Assembly: GCA_003133205.1 (NCBI GenBank)
Contig: PKWK01000382.1
Span: forward strand, 4,450 to 39,949
Length of the DNA: 35,500 nucleotides
Direction: 5' to 3'
From: Granulicella sp.
GTDB lineage: Bacteria; Acidobacteriota; Terriglobia; Terriglobales; Acidobacteriaceae
The position numbers were made by a program, and so were the translations under genes. The stretch's first letter is position 1; each line of letters opens with the position of its first letter. Below are positions 15,096-24,760 of the stretch, piece after piece. The notes beneath the pieces are model-generated. The model did not search any database and was not told where the DNA came from. It worked only from the letters and a program-made list of their open reading frames with translations.

Positions 15096-16622
15096 CTATT
15101 TCTGGATGGTGGTCTCGGCGGGAGTCAATTTGACGGAGACCTGCGCCGGCGTTGGGAGTTGCGTGCTGTCCCATCCTCCGCCAAGTGCCTCTATCAATTG
15201 GACCGAGGCAGTCATCTCCTGCGTGTGCAGGTTCGCCAGAGTCTGCTGATCGCTGAGCAGCGTCGTCTGCGCGGTCACCACGTTGATGTATGGGTCGATG
15301 CCTGTCTGGTAGCGCGCCGTCTCCAGATCGACGAAATGCTGAGCCGACTGCGCCGCCAACTGTTGCTGCTGGATTTGCTGCGACAGGATGCGGACCGTCG
15401 AGAGATAGTCCTCCACCTGCTGAAACGCGATGAGCACGGTCTGGCGGTAGCTGGCGACATCGGCGTTGTAGATCGCCGTGTACTGGCGCACCGTGGCACG
15501 TCGCAGTCCGCCTTCATAGATTGTCTCCGAGATCGAAGGACCGACTGACCAGAAGCGGCTCGACCAGTTGAACAGTTGCTGTATGGCGGAGCTCTGAAGG
15601 CCTCCACTGGCGCTCAGCGTGAGCGTTGGATAGAAGGCGGCATCCGCAACCCCGATGGCCGCGTTGGCCGAGGCCATCACGCGCTCCGACGCGGCAATAT
15701 CCGGCCGGCGCTCCAGAAGTTGCGATGGCACACCGATCGGCACAGGCGGCGGAGTCGCGCTCAGCGGCTTCACCGGGATGGAAAACGACGATGGGCCCGT
15801 CCCGATCAACACCGCGATCGCATGTTCGTACTGCGCGCGCGCAACGCCGAGATTCATGGAAGCGGATTGTGCGTTCTCCAGCGTGTTCTCCGCCTCAACC
15901 ACGGATATTTCCGTGCCGACTCCGGTCTCGTACTGCGCGCGGGTATAGTCCAGCGACTTCTGATCGTCCGCGGCGGTCTGGTTCAAGATCGCCTGCAGCG
16001 CATCCTGCCCTCGGATCAGGAAGAAGTAAATCGCCAGGTTGGCCTGCGCGGTCAGACGCACATTCTCGAGGTCTGCCGCGCTGAGCTGCGCGTTGTACTG
16101 CTGCTCGCGAATCTGATTGCGAACCTTGCCCCACAGGTCCGGCTCCCAGGAGACATCAAATGGAAGCGAGAAAAGATCGCTCTGCTTGTTGGTGCCCGCC
16201 GTGGTGCCCGATCCCGTGTTGGCAGAGGTCTCCGCATGCTGGTATGAAGGCCCGGCACCCACTGTTGGGTAAAGCTGGGAGCGAGCCTCCGCCACCAGGG
16301 CACGCGCTGCCATGAAGTTTTCGAAAGACTGTTTGATCGTCTGGTTGTCGATGTTCAGGCGGTCTTCCAGCGCATTCAGCTCGGAATCGTTGTAAATCTC
16401 CCACCATTTTCCATGCAGCATCGCATCCTGTGGCTGCGCGACCTTCCAGCCATCCGAGCTGGGAAACTGCGCCGGCGATTCCTTGTAGGAGACCGGCGGC
16501 GCCTGCGCCATCGCCGGTGGCCTGTCGTATTTCGGGCCGACCCGGCAGCCGGTCAAAAGCAGCGCCGCCAGGGCGGAGGTGATTGCGGCTTGGAGACGAG
16601 AGGTGGTCATAGGTCTAAACAT
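15096..16622 (-). CDS. RND efflux outer-membrane channel lipoprotein (OprM/NodT family)
   Basis: The 508-residue protein is the outer-membrane factor of the tripartite pump encoded just upstream. The signal peptide ends in the lipobox LLTG-Cys26, so the mature protein is lipid-anchored. The start of the mature part, CRVGPKYDRPP, is typical of the NodT/OprM group. Two repeated outer-membrane-efflux domains follow, each with long helices (about 80-280 and 300-490) that form the periplasmic tunnel; SQLLERRPDIAASERVMASANAAIGVADA is a family hallmark around 300-330. An alternative start is ATG 16610. It begins 15 bp after the second RND permease and is the last gene of the operon. Confidence 0.92.
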   Translation of the reverse strand: MFRPMTTSRLQAAITSALAALLLTGCRVGPKYDRPPAMAQAPPVSYKESPAQFPSSDGWKVAQPQDAMLHGKWWEIYNDSELNALEDRLNIDNQTIKQSFENFMAARALVAEARSQLYPTVGAGPSYQHAETSANTGSGTTAGTNKQSDLFSLPFDVSWEPDLWGKVRNQIREQQYNAQLSAADLENVRLTAQANLAIYFFLIRGQDALQAILNQTAADDQKSLDYTRAQYETGVGTEISVVEAENTLENAQSASMNLGVARAQYEHAIAVLIGTGPSSFSIPVKPLSATPPPVPIGVPSQLLERRPDIAASERVMASANAAIGVADAAFYPTLTLSASGGLQSSAIQQLFNWSSRFWSVGPSISETIYEGGLRRATVRQYTAIYNADVASYRQTVLIAFQQVEDYLSTVRILSQQIQQQQLAAQSAQHFVDLETARYQTGIDPYINVVTAQTTLLSDQQTLANLHTQEMTASVQLIEALGGGWDSTQLPTPAQVSVKLTPAETTIQK

Positions 16623-16637
16623 CCGTGATTCATAACG

Positions 16638-19600
16638 TTACTCCGAAGTGGCCGAAATAGGGCCGCCTTCGGGATGAAAAGTGTCGCGCTGCTTACCAGT
16701 CACGCGTAGGCGCAACCGGTCGAGCGCGAGGTAGACAACCGGAGTGGTGTAGAGCGTAAGCATCTGGCTGACCACAAGTCCGCCGACAATCGTGATGCCC
16801 AGGGGCCGGCGAAGTTCTGATCCAGTGCCGGTTCCGAAGGCGAGTGGAAGTGCGCCGAACAACGCCGCCATGGTTGTCATCATGATGGGTCGGAAGCGCA
16901 ACATGCATGCCTCGAAGATTGCGTCTTCCGTATTCATGCCACCCTCGCGCTCTGCCTGCAGCGCGAAGTCGATCATCATAATCGCATTCTTCTTTACGAT
17001 GCCGATCAGCAGCACAATGCCGATAATTGAGATGACATTCAGATCCTGTTTGAACATCATCAGCGCGAGCATGGCGCCAACACTCGCCGACGGCAGCGTG
17101 GAGATGATCGTAAGCGGATGTACCAGGCTCTCGTACAGGACTCCCAGGACGATGTAGACCGCCAGCACGGCCGTCACGATCAACATCGGCTCGGAGCCCA
17201 GCGACTGTTGATACGCCTGCAGCGTTCCGGCAAAAAAGCCGCGGACCGTCGGGGGAATGCCCAGCTTTTGCTGCATCTCGTCAATAGCCACAGTCGCGTC
17301 GCTGAGTGAAACGTTAGGCGCAAGATTGAACGATACCGTGACCGACGGGAAGAGCCCGGTATGGTTGAGCGACAGAGGGGTCGTATTGGTTCGAACCGTA
17401 GCAGCACTCAGGAGGGGCGTATTCCCGGTAACAGTTGAATTGCCCGCAGAGGGATGAATGTATACATTCTTCAGGTCGGCAGGCGTTTGAGAGAACTGTG
17501 GAGCGACTTCCAGGACAACGTAATACTGGTTCAACTGCGTGTAGATAAGCGAAACTTGCGATTGCCCGAAATCGGCGTAGAGTGCAGAGTCCAGCGAACT
17601 CGCAGTCTGTCCCAGCCTCGCAGCCGTCATCCGGTCGAAGGTGACAAGCTGGTCGAGCCCGCCATTTTGCTGATCGGAGCTGACGTCCTGCAATCCCGGA
17701 AGACGCGTCATCGCTTGCAGCAGCTTGGGACCCCAGATTTGAAGGTCAGTTATGTTGTCAGCTTGAATCGTGTACTGGTACTGTGCATTGCCGCCGCGGC
17801 CGCCGATGCGGAGATCCTGCGACGCCTGCAGGAATGCCGAGGCTCCAGTGATCTTGCTCAGCCTCGGACGAAGTCGGTTGATTACTTCCGCGGCACTGAC
17901 CTTCCTCTCAGCCAGTGGCTTCAACATGATAAAAAACTGTCCGGAGTTGGTCGCACCACCTCCTCCTGTAAACCCAATGACGTTCTTAACAGCTGGATCG
18001 CTCTTGATGACGCCTTGAATCTTGAGCAGTGCCTCATTCATCGGCGGGTACGATGAATCCTGGGGACCACGCATGTTGCCGTTCAACTGGCCGGTATCCT
18101 GCTGCGGAAAAAAACCTTTTGGAATCTTGATTGCGATGGCCACATTCAGGGCAATCGTCAGGAACAGGCCGGTGAGCACCAGTCCCGGATTGTCAAGTGT
18201 CCACCGCAGACTCCGGCGGTAGAGGTTCAATACCCATTCAAAAAACCTCTCCGACGCCATGTAGACCCGGCCATGCTTCTGCTCATGCTCGCTCTTCAGA
18301 ATATAGGCACACATCATCGGCGTCGTGGATAAGGAAACCACCATCGACACGATGATGGCAGTCGACAGGGTCACAGCAAACTCGCGGAATAAGCGTCCAA
18401 CAATTCCGCCCATCAACAGCAGGGGGATAAATACCGCGATCAACGACATGCTGATGGTCATCACGGTGAAGCCAATCTCCCTGGCTCCCCTCAGCGTTGC
18501 CGCGAATGGCTCCATCCCGTTTTCGATGTGACGCGTGATGTTCTCCATCACGACGATCGCATCGTCCACTACGAAGCCAGTGGAGACGGTCAGCGCCATC
18601 AAGGAGAGATTGTCGAGGCTAAAGCCAAACAGGTACATCACGGCGAAGGTGCCAACCAGCGAGGTTGGAACGGCGACCAAGGGAATCAACGTAGCCCGAG
18701 GGTTGCGCAGAAACAGGAACACCACCAGGATCACCAGCGCGATCGAAATCAACAACGTTCGTTCGACGGTCGTCACGGACGCCTTGATTGTCGTGGTGCG
18801 GTCCATTACAACGGTAATATCGATGCCACTGGGAATGGATGCGTCCAGCGCAGGCAACTGGGCATAGATGCGATCGACGGTGTCAATAATATTCGCGCCG
18901 GGCTGGCGCGAGATGATCAACATGACCGCGCGCTTGCCGTTCAGATAGCCGCCAGCACGGAGGTTCTGCACTGAATCCACGACATCCGCCACGTCGGATA
19001 GGCGCACCGCCGCGCCGTTCTTGTAACCAAGAATGAGCGGCTTGTACTCGTCAGCATGGGAGATCTGGCCGTTGACCACGATATCGGCGCTCACGTTCCC
19101 ATCGGTGATTTGGCCCCGCGCAAGATTGGAGTTCTGCAGGCTCAGAACGGACCGCAGATTTGCCATGGTCAAGCCGTAGCTCGCGAGTTTGGTGGGGTTC
19201 ACCTCCACTCGTACGGAGGGCAGAGCGCCGCCGCCTGCACCGACCTGTCCGACCCCCTGAATCTGGGAGATCTTCTGCAGCATAACGGTGGAGGCTACAT
19301 CGTAAAGCTTGTCCGTACCATAAACGTCCGACGTAAGCCCGATGATCATGATGGGGGCGTCCCCTGGATTCACCTTGCGATACGTCGGGTTGCCAGGAAG
19401 ATTGGCGGGCAAATAGGTGCGTGCCGCGTTGATGGCCGCTTCCACATCGCGGGCCGCTCCGTCGATATCGCGGCTCAGGTCAAACTGAATGGTAATATTG
19501 GTCGAACCGAGACCGCTCGAAGAGGTCATCTCCGTGACTCCGGCGATGTGCCCGAGCTGCCGCTCGAGCGGCGTCGCCACGGAAGACGCCATGATCTCGG

Positions 19601-19766
19601 CGCTGGCTCCGGGAAGCCCCGCGCCGACATTAATGGTCGGAAAATCGACCTGCGGCAGCGGCGAGACTGGAAGCACCTGGAACGCAATTCCGCCTGCGAT
19701 CGCAATCGCCATCGTCAGCAGCGTGGTGGCTACCGGCCGATGGATGAATGGCGCGGAGACGTTCAC
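16638..19766 (-). CDS. mdtC: RND multidrug efflux permease, MdtC-like
   Basis: The 1042-residue inner-membrane proton/drug antiporter has twelve expected transmembrane helices and two large periplasmic loops. The N-terminus APFIHRPVATTLL is typical. The proton-relay pair Asp401-Asp402 lies in TGFVVDDAIVVMEN of helix 4, and the helix-10 lysine is in GIVKKNAIMMIDF. This copy thus retains the charged residues needed for proton coupling. The start is GTG (19764-19766), overlapping the TGA of the preceding permease as GTGA, with AGGG six bases before it, so it is probably translationally coupled. With the other permease it should form a heteromeric trimer, as MdtB and MdtC do in E. coli. Assignment as the MdtC member is by gene order. 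Confidence 0.92.
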   Translation of the reverse strand: MNVSAPFIHRPVATTLLTMAIAIAGGIAFQVLPVSPLPQVDFPTINVGAGLPGASAEIMASSVATPLERQLGHIAGVTEMTSSSGLGSTNITIQFDLSRDIDGAARDVEAAINAARTYLPANLPGNPTYRKVNPGDAPIMIIGLTSDVYGTDKLYDVASTVMLQKISQIQGVGQVGAGGGALPSVRVEVNPTKLASYGLTMANLRSVLSLQNSNLARGQITDGNVSADIVVNGQISHADEYKPLILGYKNGAAVRLSDVADVVDSVQNLRAGGYLNGKRAVMLIISRQPGANIIDTVDRIYAQLPALDASIPSGIDITVVMDRTTTIKASVTTVERTLLISIALVILVVFLFLRNPRATLIPLVAVPTSLVGTFAVMYLFGFSLDNLSLMALTVSTGFVVDDAIVVMENITRHIENGMEPFAATLRGAREIGFTVMTISMSLIAVFIPLLLMGGIVGRLFREFAVTLSTAIIVSMVVSLSTTPMMCAYILKSEHEQKHGRVYMASERFFEWVLNLYRRSLRWTLDNPGLVLTGLFLTIALNVAIAIKIPKGFFPQQDTGQLNGNMRGPQDSSYPPMNEALLKIQGVIKSDPAVKNVIGFTGGGGATNSGQFFIMLKPLAERKVSAAEVINRLRPRLSKITGASAFLQASQDLRIGGRGGNAQYQYTIQADNITDLQIWGPKLLQAMTRLPGLQDVSSDQQNGGLDQLVTFDRMTAARLGQTASSLDSALYADFGQSQVSLIYTQLNQYYVVLEVAPQFSQTPADLKNVYIHPSAGNSTVTGNTPLLSAATVRTNTTPLSLNHTGLFPSVTVSFNLAPNVSLSDATVAIDEMQQKLGIPPTVRGFFAGTLQAYQQSLGSEPMLIVTAVLAVYIVLGVLYESLVHPLTIISTLPSASVGAMLALMMFKQDLNVISIIGIVLLIGIVKKNAIMMIDFALQAEREGGMNTEDAIFEACMLRFRPIMMTTMAALFGALPLAFGTGTGSELRRPLGITIVGGLVVSQMLTLYTTPVVYLALDRLRLRVTGKQRDTFHPEGGPISATSE

Positions 19767-22700
19767 GGATGCCCTGCCGGTTGCGGCTCGCCGCCGTTGG
19801 CCTTACGCGACAAGCGGTGCCCGATCGTGTCGAAGAAGATGTAGATCACCGGCGTGGTGTACAGCGTCAGCGCCTGGCTGAGCAGCAGGCCGCCCACCAT
19901 GACGATGCCCAGCGGCCTGCGCAGCTCCGATCCCATGCCGCTTCCGACCGCGAGCGGAATGCCGCCGAGCAGCGCGGCCATCGTGGTCATCATGATCGGC
20001 CGGAAGCGAAGCAGGCAGGCCTCATAGATCGCTTCGGTGGTCTCCTTGCCCTGTTGCCGCTGCAACTCCAGGGCGAAGTCCACCATCATGATGCCGTTCT
20101 TCTCCACAATACCGATGAGCAGCACCAGGCCAATAATCGCGACGATGCTCAGGTCCTGATGGAACATGATGAGCGCAAGGAAGGCGCCCACACCCGCGGA
20201 CGGAAGGGTCGACAGAATCGTGATCGGATGGATGAAGCTTTCATAGAGCACCCCCAGAACGATGTAGACCGTCACCAGCGCCGCGAGGATCAGCAGCGGT
20301 TCGTTCGAGAGTGAGTTCCTAAACGAAGCGGCCGTGCCCTGGAAGTCCGCCTGCAGACTGGGCGGCATGTCCATGTCTTTCTGCAGCTGGTCGATCGTGC
20401 TGATCGCGTTGCCCAGCGAGGCATTCGGCGCCAGGTTGAAAGAGACGGTAATCGACGGAAATTGTCCCTGGTGCGTGATCGAGAGAGGCTCAGTCGTCGT
20501 CTCGAAGTGAGAGAACGCGCTGAGAGGAATAGAGCGGCTCGGGGCTATCGCGGTGGCGCCGGCCGCGTTGACACCGGATGCTCCCGCAGTAAGAACGCGG
20601 GTTGCCGGCGCCAGTGTGTTCGCCGAGGGCGTATACATCGCGGATGCCGTAAGCGCATTCGATCCGGCTGAGGTAGAACCCCTTCCCGAAGAGCTGGAAG
20701 CTCCGGCTCCGCTTGTGCCCGTGGCCGCGTTCGCCTGGATGAAGATGTGGTTCAGCTTGTCTGGATCGAGCTGGAACTGCGGCTGCGCCTCCAGAATCAC
20801 GTGGTACTGATTCAGTTGCGTATACATTGTATTGATCTGCCGCTGGCCAAACGCGTCATAGAGCGTATTGTCGAGGGTCGTCGGCGCAATGCCAAGACGC
20901 GATGCGGTCACGCGATCGATCACCAGCGATACGGCGAGCCCGCCCGTCTGTTGATCGGTAGCGACATCCTCCAAATCCGGCAGATCTTTCAGCTTTGCGA
21001 CAAAACGATTGGTCCACAGGTTCAGTTCGTTTTGGTCGGGGTCTTCCAGCGTGTATTGATACTGGGTTCGGCTGACGCGGTCATCCACCGTGATGTTCTG
21101 CACCGGCTGCATGAAGAGCTGGATGCCCTCGACCTTGTCAAGCTTCGGCCCCAGCCTGCGGATCACATTCGCCGCACTCAGGTCGCGCTGGTTGAGCGCC
21201 TTCAGATTAATCGACATCCTGCCGCTGTTGGTCGTGGTGTTGGTGCCATCCGCGCCGATGAAGGACGAGATGCTCTCAACTGCGGGGTCGGCGAGAATAA
21301 CCTTCGCCAGCTCCTGCTGCTTCGTCGCCATGCCCTTTGATCCAATGATCTGCGGAGCCTGCGAGATGCCCTGGATGACGCCCGTGTCCTGCACCGGGAA
21401 GAAGCCTTTGGGGATGATGATGTACAGGAATACCGTCAAGGCCAGCGTGCCCACGGCGACCAGCAGCGTGGCTGTCTGGTAGCGCAGGACAAACTTCAGA
21501 GTTCGTCCATAGAACGCAATCATCGACTTGAATGCGTGTTCCGAAGCCCGGTAGAAGCGCCCCTGCTGCGCCTCCGGATTGTGCTTCAGGATGCGCGAAG
21601 CCATCATCGGCGTGAGTGTCAGCGAGACCACCGCCGAGATGATAATCGTCACCGCAAGCGTCACCGCGAACTCGCGGAACAGGCGGCCCACCACATCGCC
21701 CATGAAGAGCAGCGGGATCAGCACCGCGATCAGCGACACGGTCAGCGACATGATGGTGAAGCCGATTTGTTCGGCGCCCTTCAGCGCCGCCTGCATGGGG
21801 GAGTCGCCCGCCTCGAGATAGCGGGAGATGTTCTCCACCATCACGATCGCGTCGTCGACTACGAAGCCGGTCGAGATGGTCAATGCCATCAGCGACAGGT
21901 TGTCCAGGCTGTATCCCAGTCCATACATCGCGGCGAAGGTGCCGACCAGCGAGAGCGGAACGGCCACGCTGGGAATGATGGTGGCGGAGAGATTCCGAAG
22001 AAAGAGGAAAATGACCATGACGACCAGGGCGACCGTCAACAGCAGTTCATACTCAACGTCGTCAACCGACGTCTGGATTGCAGTCGTCAAGTCAGTAAGC
22101 ACCGTCACCTGGATGCCTGCAGGCAGGTTCGCTTCCAGTTGCGGCAACAATCGCTTAATGCTCTTCACCACGGTAATGGTGTTTCCGCCAGGCTGCCGCT
22201 GCACGTTTAGGATGATCGCCGGAGTCTGGTTCATCCAGGCTGCCTGCGTGTTGTTCTCCACTCCGTCGACGATTTTGGCAACGTCGGTCAGCATCACCGG
22301 TGCGCCATCGCGGTATGCGACAACTACCTTTCTGTAGTCCTGACTTGTGACCAACTGGTCATTCGAGTCAATCTGATAGTTCTGATGAGGGCCATCGAAA
22401 TTTCCCTTGGCTGCATTGACGCTCGCATTGCTAACCGCGGTGCGAAGATTCTCAAGATCGATCCCATACGACGAGAGCGCCGTCGGATTCGCCTGAATGC
22501 GCACCGCAGGTTTCTGTCCGCCGCTGATGCTGACCAGACCAACGCCGCTGAGCTGCGAGATCTTGGGCGCCAGCCTTGTATCGACCAGATCCTCTACCTG
22601 CGAGAGAGGTGTCGTGTTTGAAGTGACTGCCAGCGTCAGCACTGGAGCATCCGCCGGATTCGTCTTGCTGTAAATCGGTGGCGACGGAAGATTCGCAGGG

Positions 22701-23056
22701 AGAAAGCTCTGCGCCGCATTGATCGACGACTGCACTTCCTCTTCCGCAATGTCGATGTTCAGGCTCAGATTGAATTGCAGGACGATGACCGAATTGCCCC
22801 CCGAACTGGTCGAGGTCATCTGGCTCAATCCCTGGAGTTCACCGCATTGACGCTCCAGCGGAGCCGTCACCGTGGTCGCCATTACCTCCGGGCTCGCCCC
22901 AGGGTAAAACGTCAGGATCTGAATCGTCGGATAGTCAACCTCAGGCAGCGCGGAGACCGGCAACTGCGTGTAGGCCACAATGCCAACCAGCATGATTGCC
23001 GCCATCAGCAGCGACGTCGCAACCGGACGGAGAATAAAGGGACGCGACGGACTCAA
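19763..23056 (-). CDS. mdtB: RND multidrug efflux permease, MdtB-like, with low-complexity insertion
   Basis: The 1097-residue inner-membrane pump subunit is paralogous to the downstream permease. It keeps the proton-relay pair Asp401-Asp402 (TGFVVDDAIVMVEN) and the helix-10 lysine in GIVEKNGIMMVDF. Residues about 777-843 form a Ser/Gly/Ala/Thr-rich stretch (ATGTSGAGASSSSGRGSTSA and onward) inside the second periplasmic docking region, where the paralog has only about 20 residues. This accounts for most of the extra length. The start is TTG (23054-23056) overlapping the adaptor stop as TTGA, with GGGAG about ten bases ahead. It is the second gene of the operon. Confidence 0.92.
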   Translation of the reverse strand: MSPSRPFILRPVATSLLMAAIMLVGIVAYTQLPVSALPEVDYPTIQILTFYPGASPEVMATTVTAPLERQCGELQGLSQMTSTSSGGNSVIVLQFNLSLNIDIAEEEVQSSINAAQSFLPANLPSPPIYSKTNPADAPVLTLAVTSNTTPLSQVEDLVDTRLAPKISQLSGVGLVSISGGQKPAVRIQANPTALSSYGIDLENLRTAVSNASVNAAKGNFDGPHQNYQIDSNDQLVTSQDYRKVVVAYRDGAPVMLTDVAKIVDGVENNTQAAWMNQTPAIILNVQRQPGGNTITVVKSIKRLLPQLEANLPAGIQVTVLTDLTTAIQTSVDDVEYELLLTVALVVMVIFLFLRNLSATIIPSVAVPLSLVGTFAAMYGLGYSLDNLSLMALTISTGFVVDDAIVMVENISRYLEAGDSPMQAALKGAEQIGFTIMSLTVSLIAVLIPLLFMGDVVGRLFREFAVTLAVTIIISAVVSLTLTPMMASRILKHNPEAQQGRFYRASEHAFKSMIAFYGRTLKFVLRYQTATLLVAVGTLALTVFLYIIIPKGFFPVQDTGVIQGISQAPQIIGSKGMATKQQELAKVILADPAVESISSFIGADGTNTTTNSGRMSINLKALNQRDLSAANVIRRLGPKLDKVEGIQLFMQPVQNITVDDRVSRTQYQYTLEDPDQNELNLWTNRFVAKLKDLPDLEDVATDQQTGGLAVSLVIDRVTASRLGIAPTTLDNTLYDAFGQRQINTMYTQLNQYHVILEAQPQFQLDPDKLNHIFIQANAATGTSGAGASSSSGRGSTSAGSNALTASAMYTPSANTLAPATRVLTAGASGVNAAGATAIAPSRSIPLSAFSHFETTTEPLSITHQGQFPSITVSFNLAPNASLGNAISTIDQLQKDMDMPPSLQADFQGTAASFRNSLSNEPLLILAALVTVYIVLGVLYESFIHPITILSTLPSAGVGAFLALIMFHQDLSIVAIIGLVLLIGIVEKNGIMMVDFALELQRQQGKETTEAIYEACLLRFRPIMMTTMAALLGGIPLAVGSGMGSELRRPLGIVMVGGLLLSQALTLYTTPVIYIFFDTIGHRLSRKANGGEPQPAGHP

Positions 23057-24384
23057 GGCGCGGTACTCCCACCGGGAGCAGGACTCCCGCTTTTTCCTTT
23101 ATCATTCCCGTGACCGTCTGTCCCGCCGGGAGAACCACTCCCGCCGGTGCCAGTATCACCCGATGTTGAGGCCCCGGAGATAGATATCGGGGTATTCTCC
23201 TGCAATTTATCGAAGCTGCTGGTCGCTAAAACGTCCCCAGGATTGATGCCCGTGACCTCGGCCGTCTGTCCATCGGTTACGCCCACCTTGATGGAACGTA
23301 CGTGGGCTTTGTTGTCATCCAGTACGTATACGAACGCCGTCTGGGGGTTGTGTTGCACTGCCGCTGTCGGGATCAGGGTCGCCCCAACCAGCGTATTGAC
23401 CAGCAGCCGGGCATTCACGAACTGGTTCGGAAACAGAGAGGAGTCTTTGTTCGCAAAGGATGCGCGTGCCTTCAGCGTACCGGTTGTTGTATCGATCTGA
23501 TTGTCGAGCGTTAATAGCGTGCCCGAGGCGAGTTGCTTCAGGTTAGTTCGGTCATACGCGTCCACCTTCAGCTTCGCCTTCTGCCGCAGTCGAGGCTGAA
23601 TCTGCGGCAGGCTGTCTTCGGCAACGGTAAAGACCACGGTGATCGGCTGTATCTGGGTGACGACGGCGAGCACCGTGCCCCCATTCGCTTGAACGACGTT
23701 GCCCGGATCGACCAGGCGCAATCCCACCCGGCCCGTAATCGGCGAAACAATGTGGCAGAATTCGACCTGAATCTGGTCAAACTGCACCGTGCCCTCATCG
23801 TTATGTACTGTCCCCTGGACCTGCTGGACAATCTTTTCCTGGTCGTCGAGAGTCTGCTTGGGAATGGCGTTTCGCGCCCATGCCGCCTGGTAGCGCTCAA
23901 GATCCATCTTCGCCTGCGCCAGCACACCCTGGTCGCGTTCCAGAACTCCTTGCGACTGCAGCAGCGTCGCGCTATACGGGCGTGGGTCGATCTCGATCAG
24001 AGGATCGCCCTTGTGCACCATTTGACCCTCGGTGAAGTGCACCTGAGTCACAATCCCATTCACCTGGCTGGTGATCGAGGACGTGTAGACGGGAGTGACC
24101 GTGCCTATGGCATCCACATAGACGCCGATGTTCCCCTTCTGTGCGGTGGCCGAAGTAACAGCGACCGCCCCGCCGCCCGCCCCGCGTCTACCCGCCGGCG
24201 CAGCTGGAGCAGCGTTGTGCTGGCGCAGAACCAGAAAAAACCCTGCCGCAAAGAACGCCAGCAACAGAATCCATACGATGGCACGGAGTCCTTTGTGCTG
24301 GGGTTTTGCTGGGTCAGTCGAGGGGGAGAGTTGATGATCTGGACCGAAATTCGGGTGCTGATTTGGATCAGATTGCAAATGCAT
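23053..24384 (-). CDS. mdtA: RND efflux periplasmic adaptor (HlyD/MdtA family)
   Basis: This membrane-fusion protein links the RND permeases to the outer-membrane channel. From ATG 24384 it has 443 residues: a cytoplasmic tail, one membrane anchor (GLRAIVWILLLAFFAAGFFLVL, about 33-54), a beta-barrel/lipoyl half (QVNGIVTQVHFTEGQMVHKGDPL), a helical hairpin, the second lipoyl half (ITGRVGLRLVDPGNVV), and a C-terminal domain ending in a flexible Gly/Ser/Pro tail of about 40 residues. It is anchored by a helix rather than a lipid. AGGAGA abuts ATG 24384 very closely. TTG 24378 (seven-base spacing) and TTG 24411 are alternative starts. It is the first gene of the operon. Confidence 0.9.
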   Translation of the reverse strand: MHLQSDPNQHPNFGPDHQLSPSTDPAKPQHKGLRAIVWILLLAFFAAGFFLVLRQHNAAPAAPAGRRGAGGGAVAVTSATAQKGNIGVYVDAIGTVTPVYTSSITSQVNGIVTQVHFTEGQMVHKGDPLIEIDPRPYSATLLQSQGVLERDQGVLAQAKMDLERYQAAWARNAIPKQTLDDQEKIVQQVQGTVHNDEGTVQFDQIQVEFCHIVSPITGRVGLRLVDPGNVVQANGGTVLAVVTQIQPITVVFTVAEDSLPQIQPRLRQKAKLKVDAYDRTNLKQLASGTLLTLDNQIDTTTGTLKARASFANKDSSLFPNQFVNARLLVNTLVGATLIPTAAVQHNPQTAFVYVLDDNKAHVRSIKVGVTDGQTAEVTGINPGDVLATSSFDKLQENTPISISGASTSGDTGTGGSGSPGGTDGHGNDKGKSGSPAPGGSTAP

Positions 24385-24411
24385 TCTCCTGTCCAAGCAC
24401 GGAGGGCGCAA

Positions 24412-24760
24412 GAGTCCCGACGCAACTTGTGGCTTACGGAGATTGACGAATCAACCCCACCATTTAGTTTCAGGGTCTCTTAAAGTGTTCTGGACAGACC
24501 AGCACAGAACAATTCGCGTCTCGTCCCATATTATCTCAGGTTGCAAATAGCCTTGATTTCATTCGTCTGATGCCGTAAATTGACGCGCCGTTGCCGATGC
24601 ATGTTGCCCTCCGAACGGGTTCGGAGTCTCGGGCTGCATCTGCTGAACCCGACCTGTTCCTACTCCCGGTTTTCACAGATTTGTAGCGCCTCTCATCATC
24701 CGATATGCGCCTCACTGCCGAACCCAGGAGATATGCATGTTCAGGCCTCCTCTAGCCGAT
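24412..24760. other. Spacer upstream of the efflux operon
   Basis: No credible gene is visible. It contains the candidate promoter/operator (24486-24533) and, further upstream, a perfect 18-bp palindrome CTCCGAACGGGTTCGGAG at 24609-24626. The latter could be a second operator or the end of the glycosyltransferase transcript; there is no T-run. The small frames here have no ribosome binding site of note. Confidence 0.5.
24486..24533 (-). promoter_or_regulatory. Candidate promoter -10 and dyad operator for the efflux operon
   Basis: Reading toward the adaptor gene, TAATAT (24533-24528) is a good -10 hexamer, though no clear -35 is seen. About 17 bp further downstream lies an inverted repeat TGTTCTG (24486-24492) / CAGAACA (24505-24511) with a 12-bp spacer. 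A repressor binding there would sit just past the start of transcription. No regulator gene lies next to the operon. The leader to the ATG would be about 130 nt. Confidence 0.35.
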
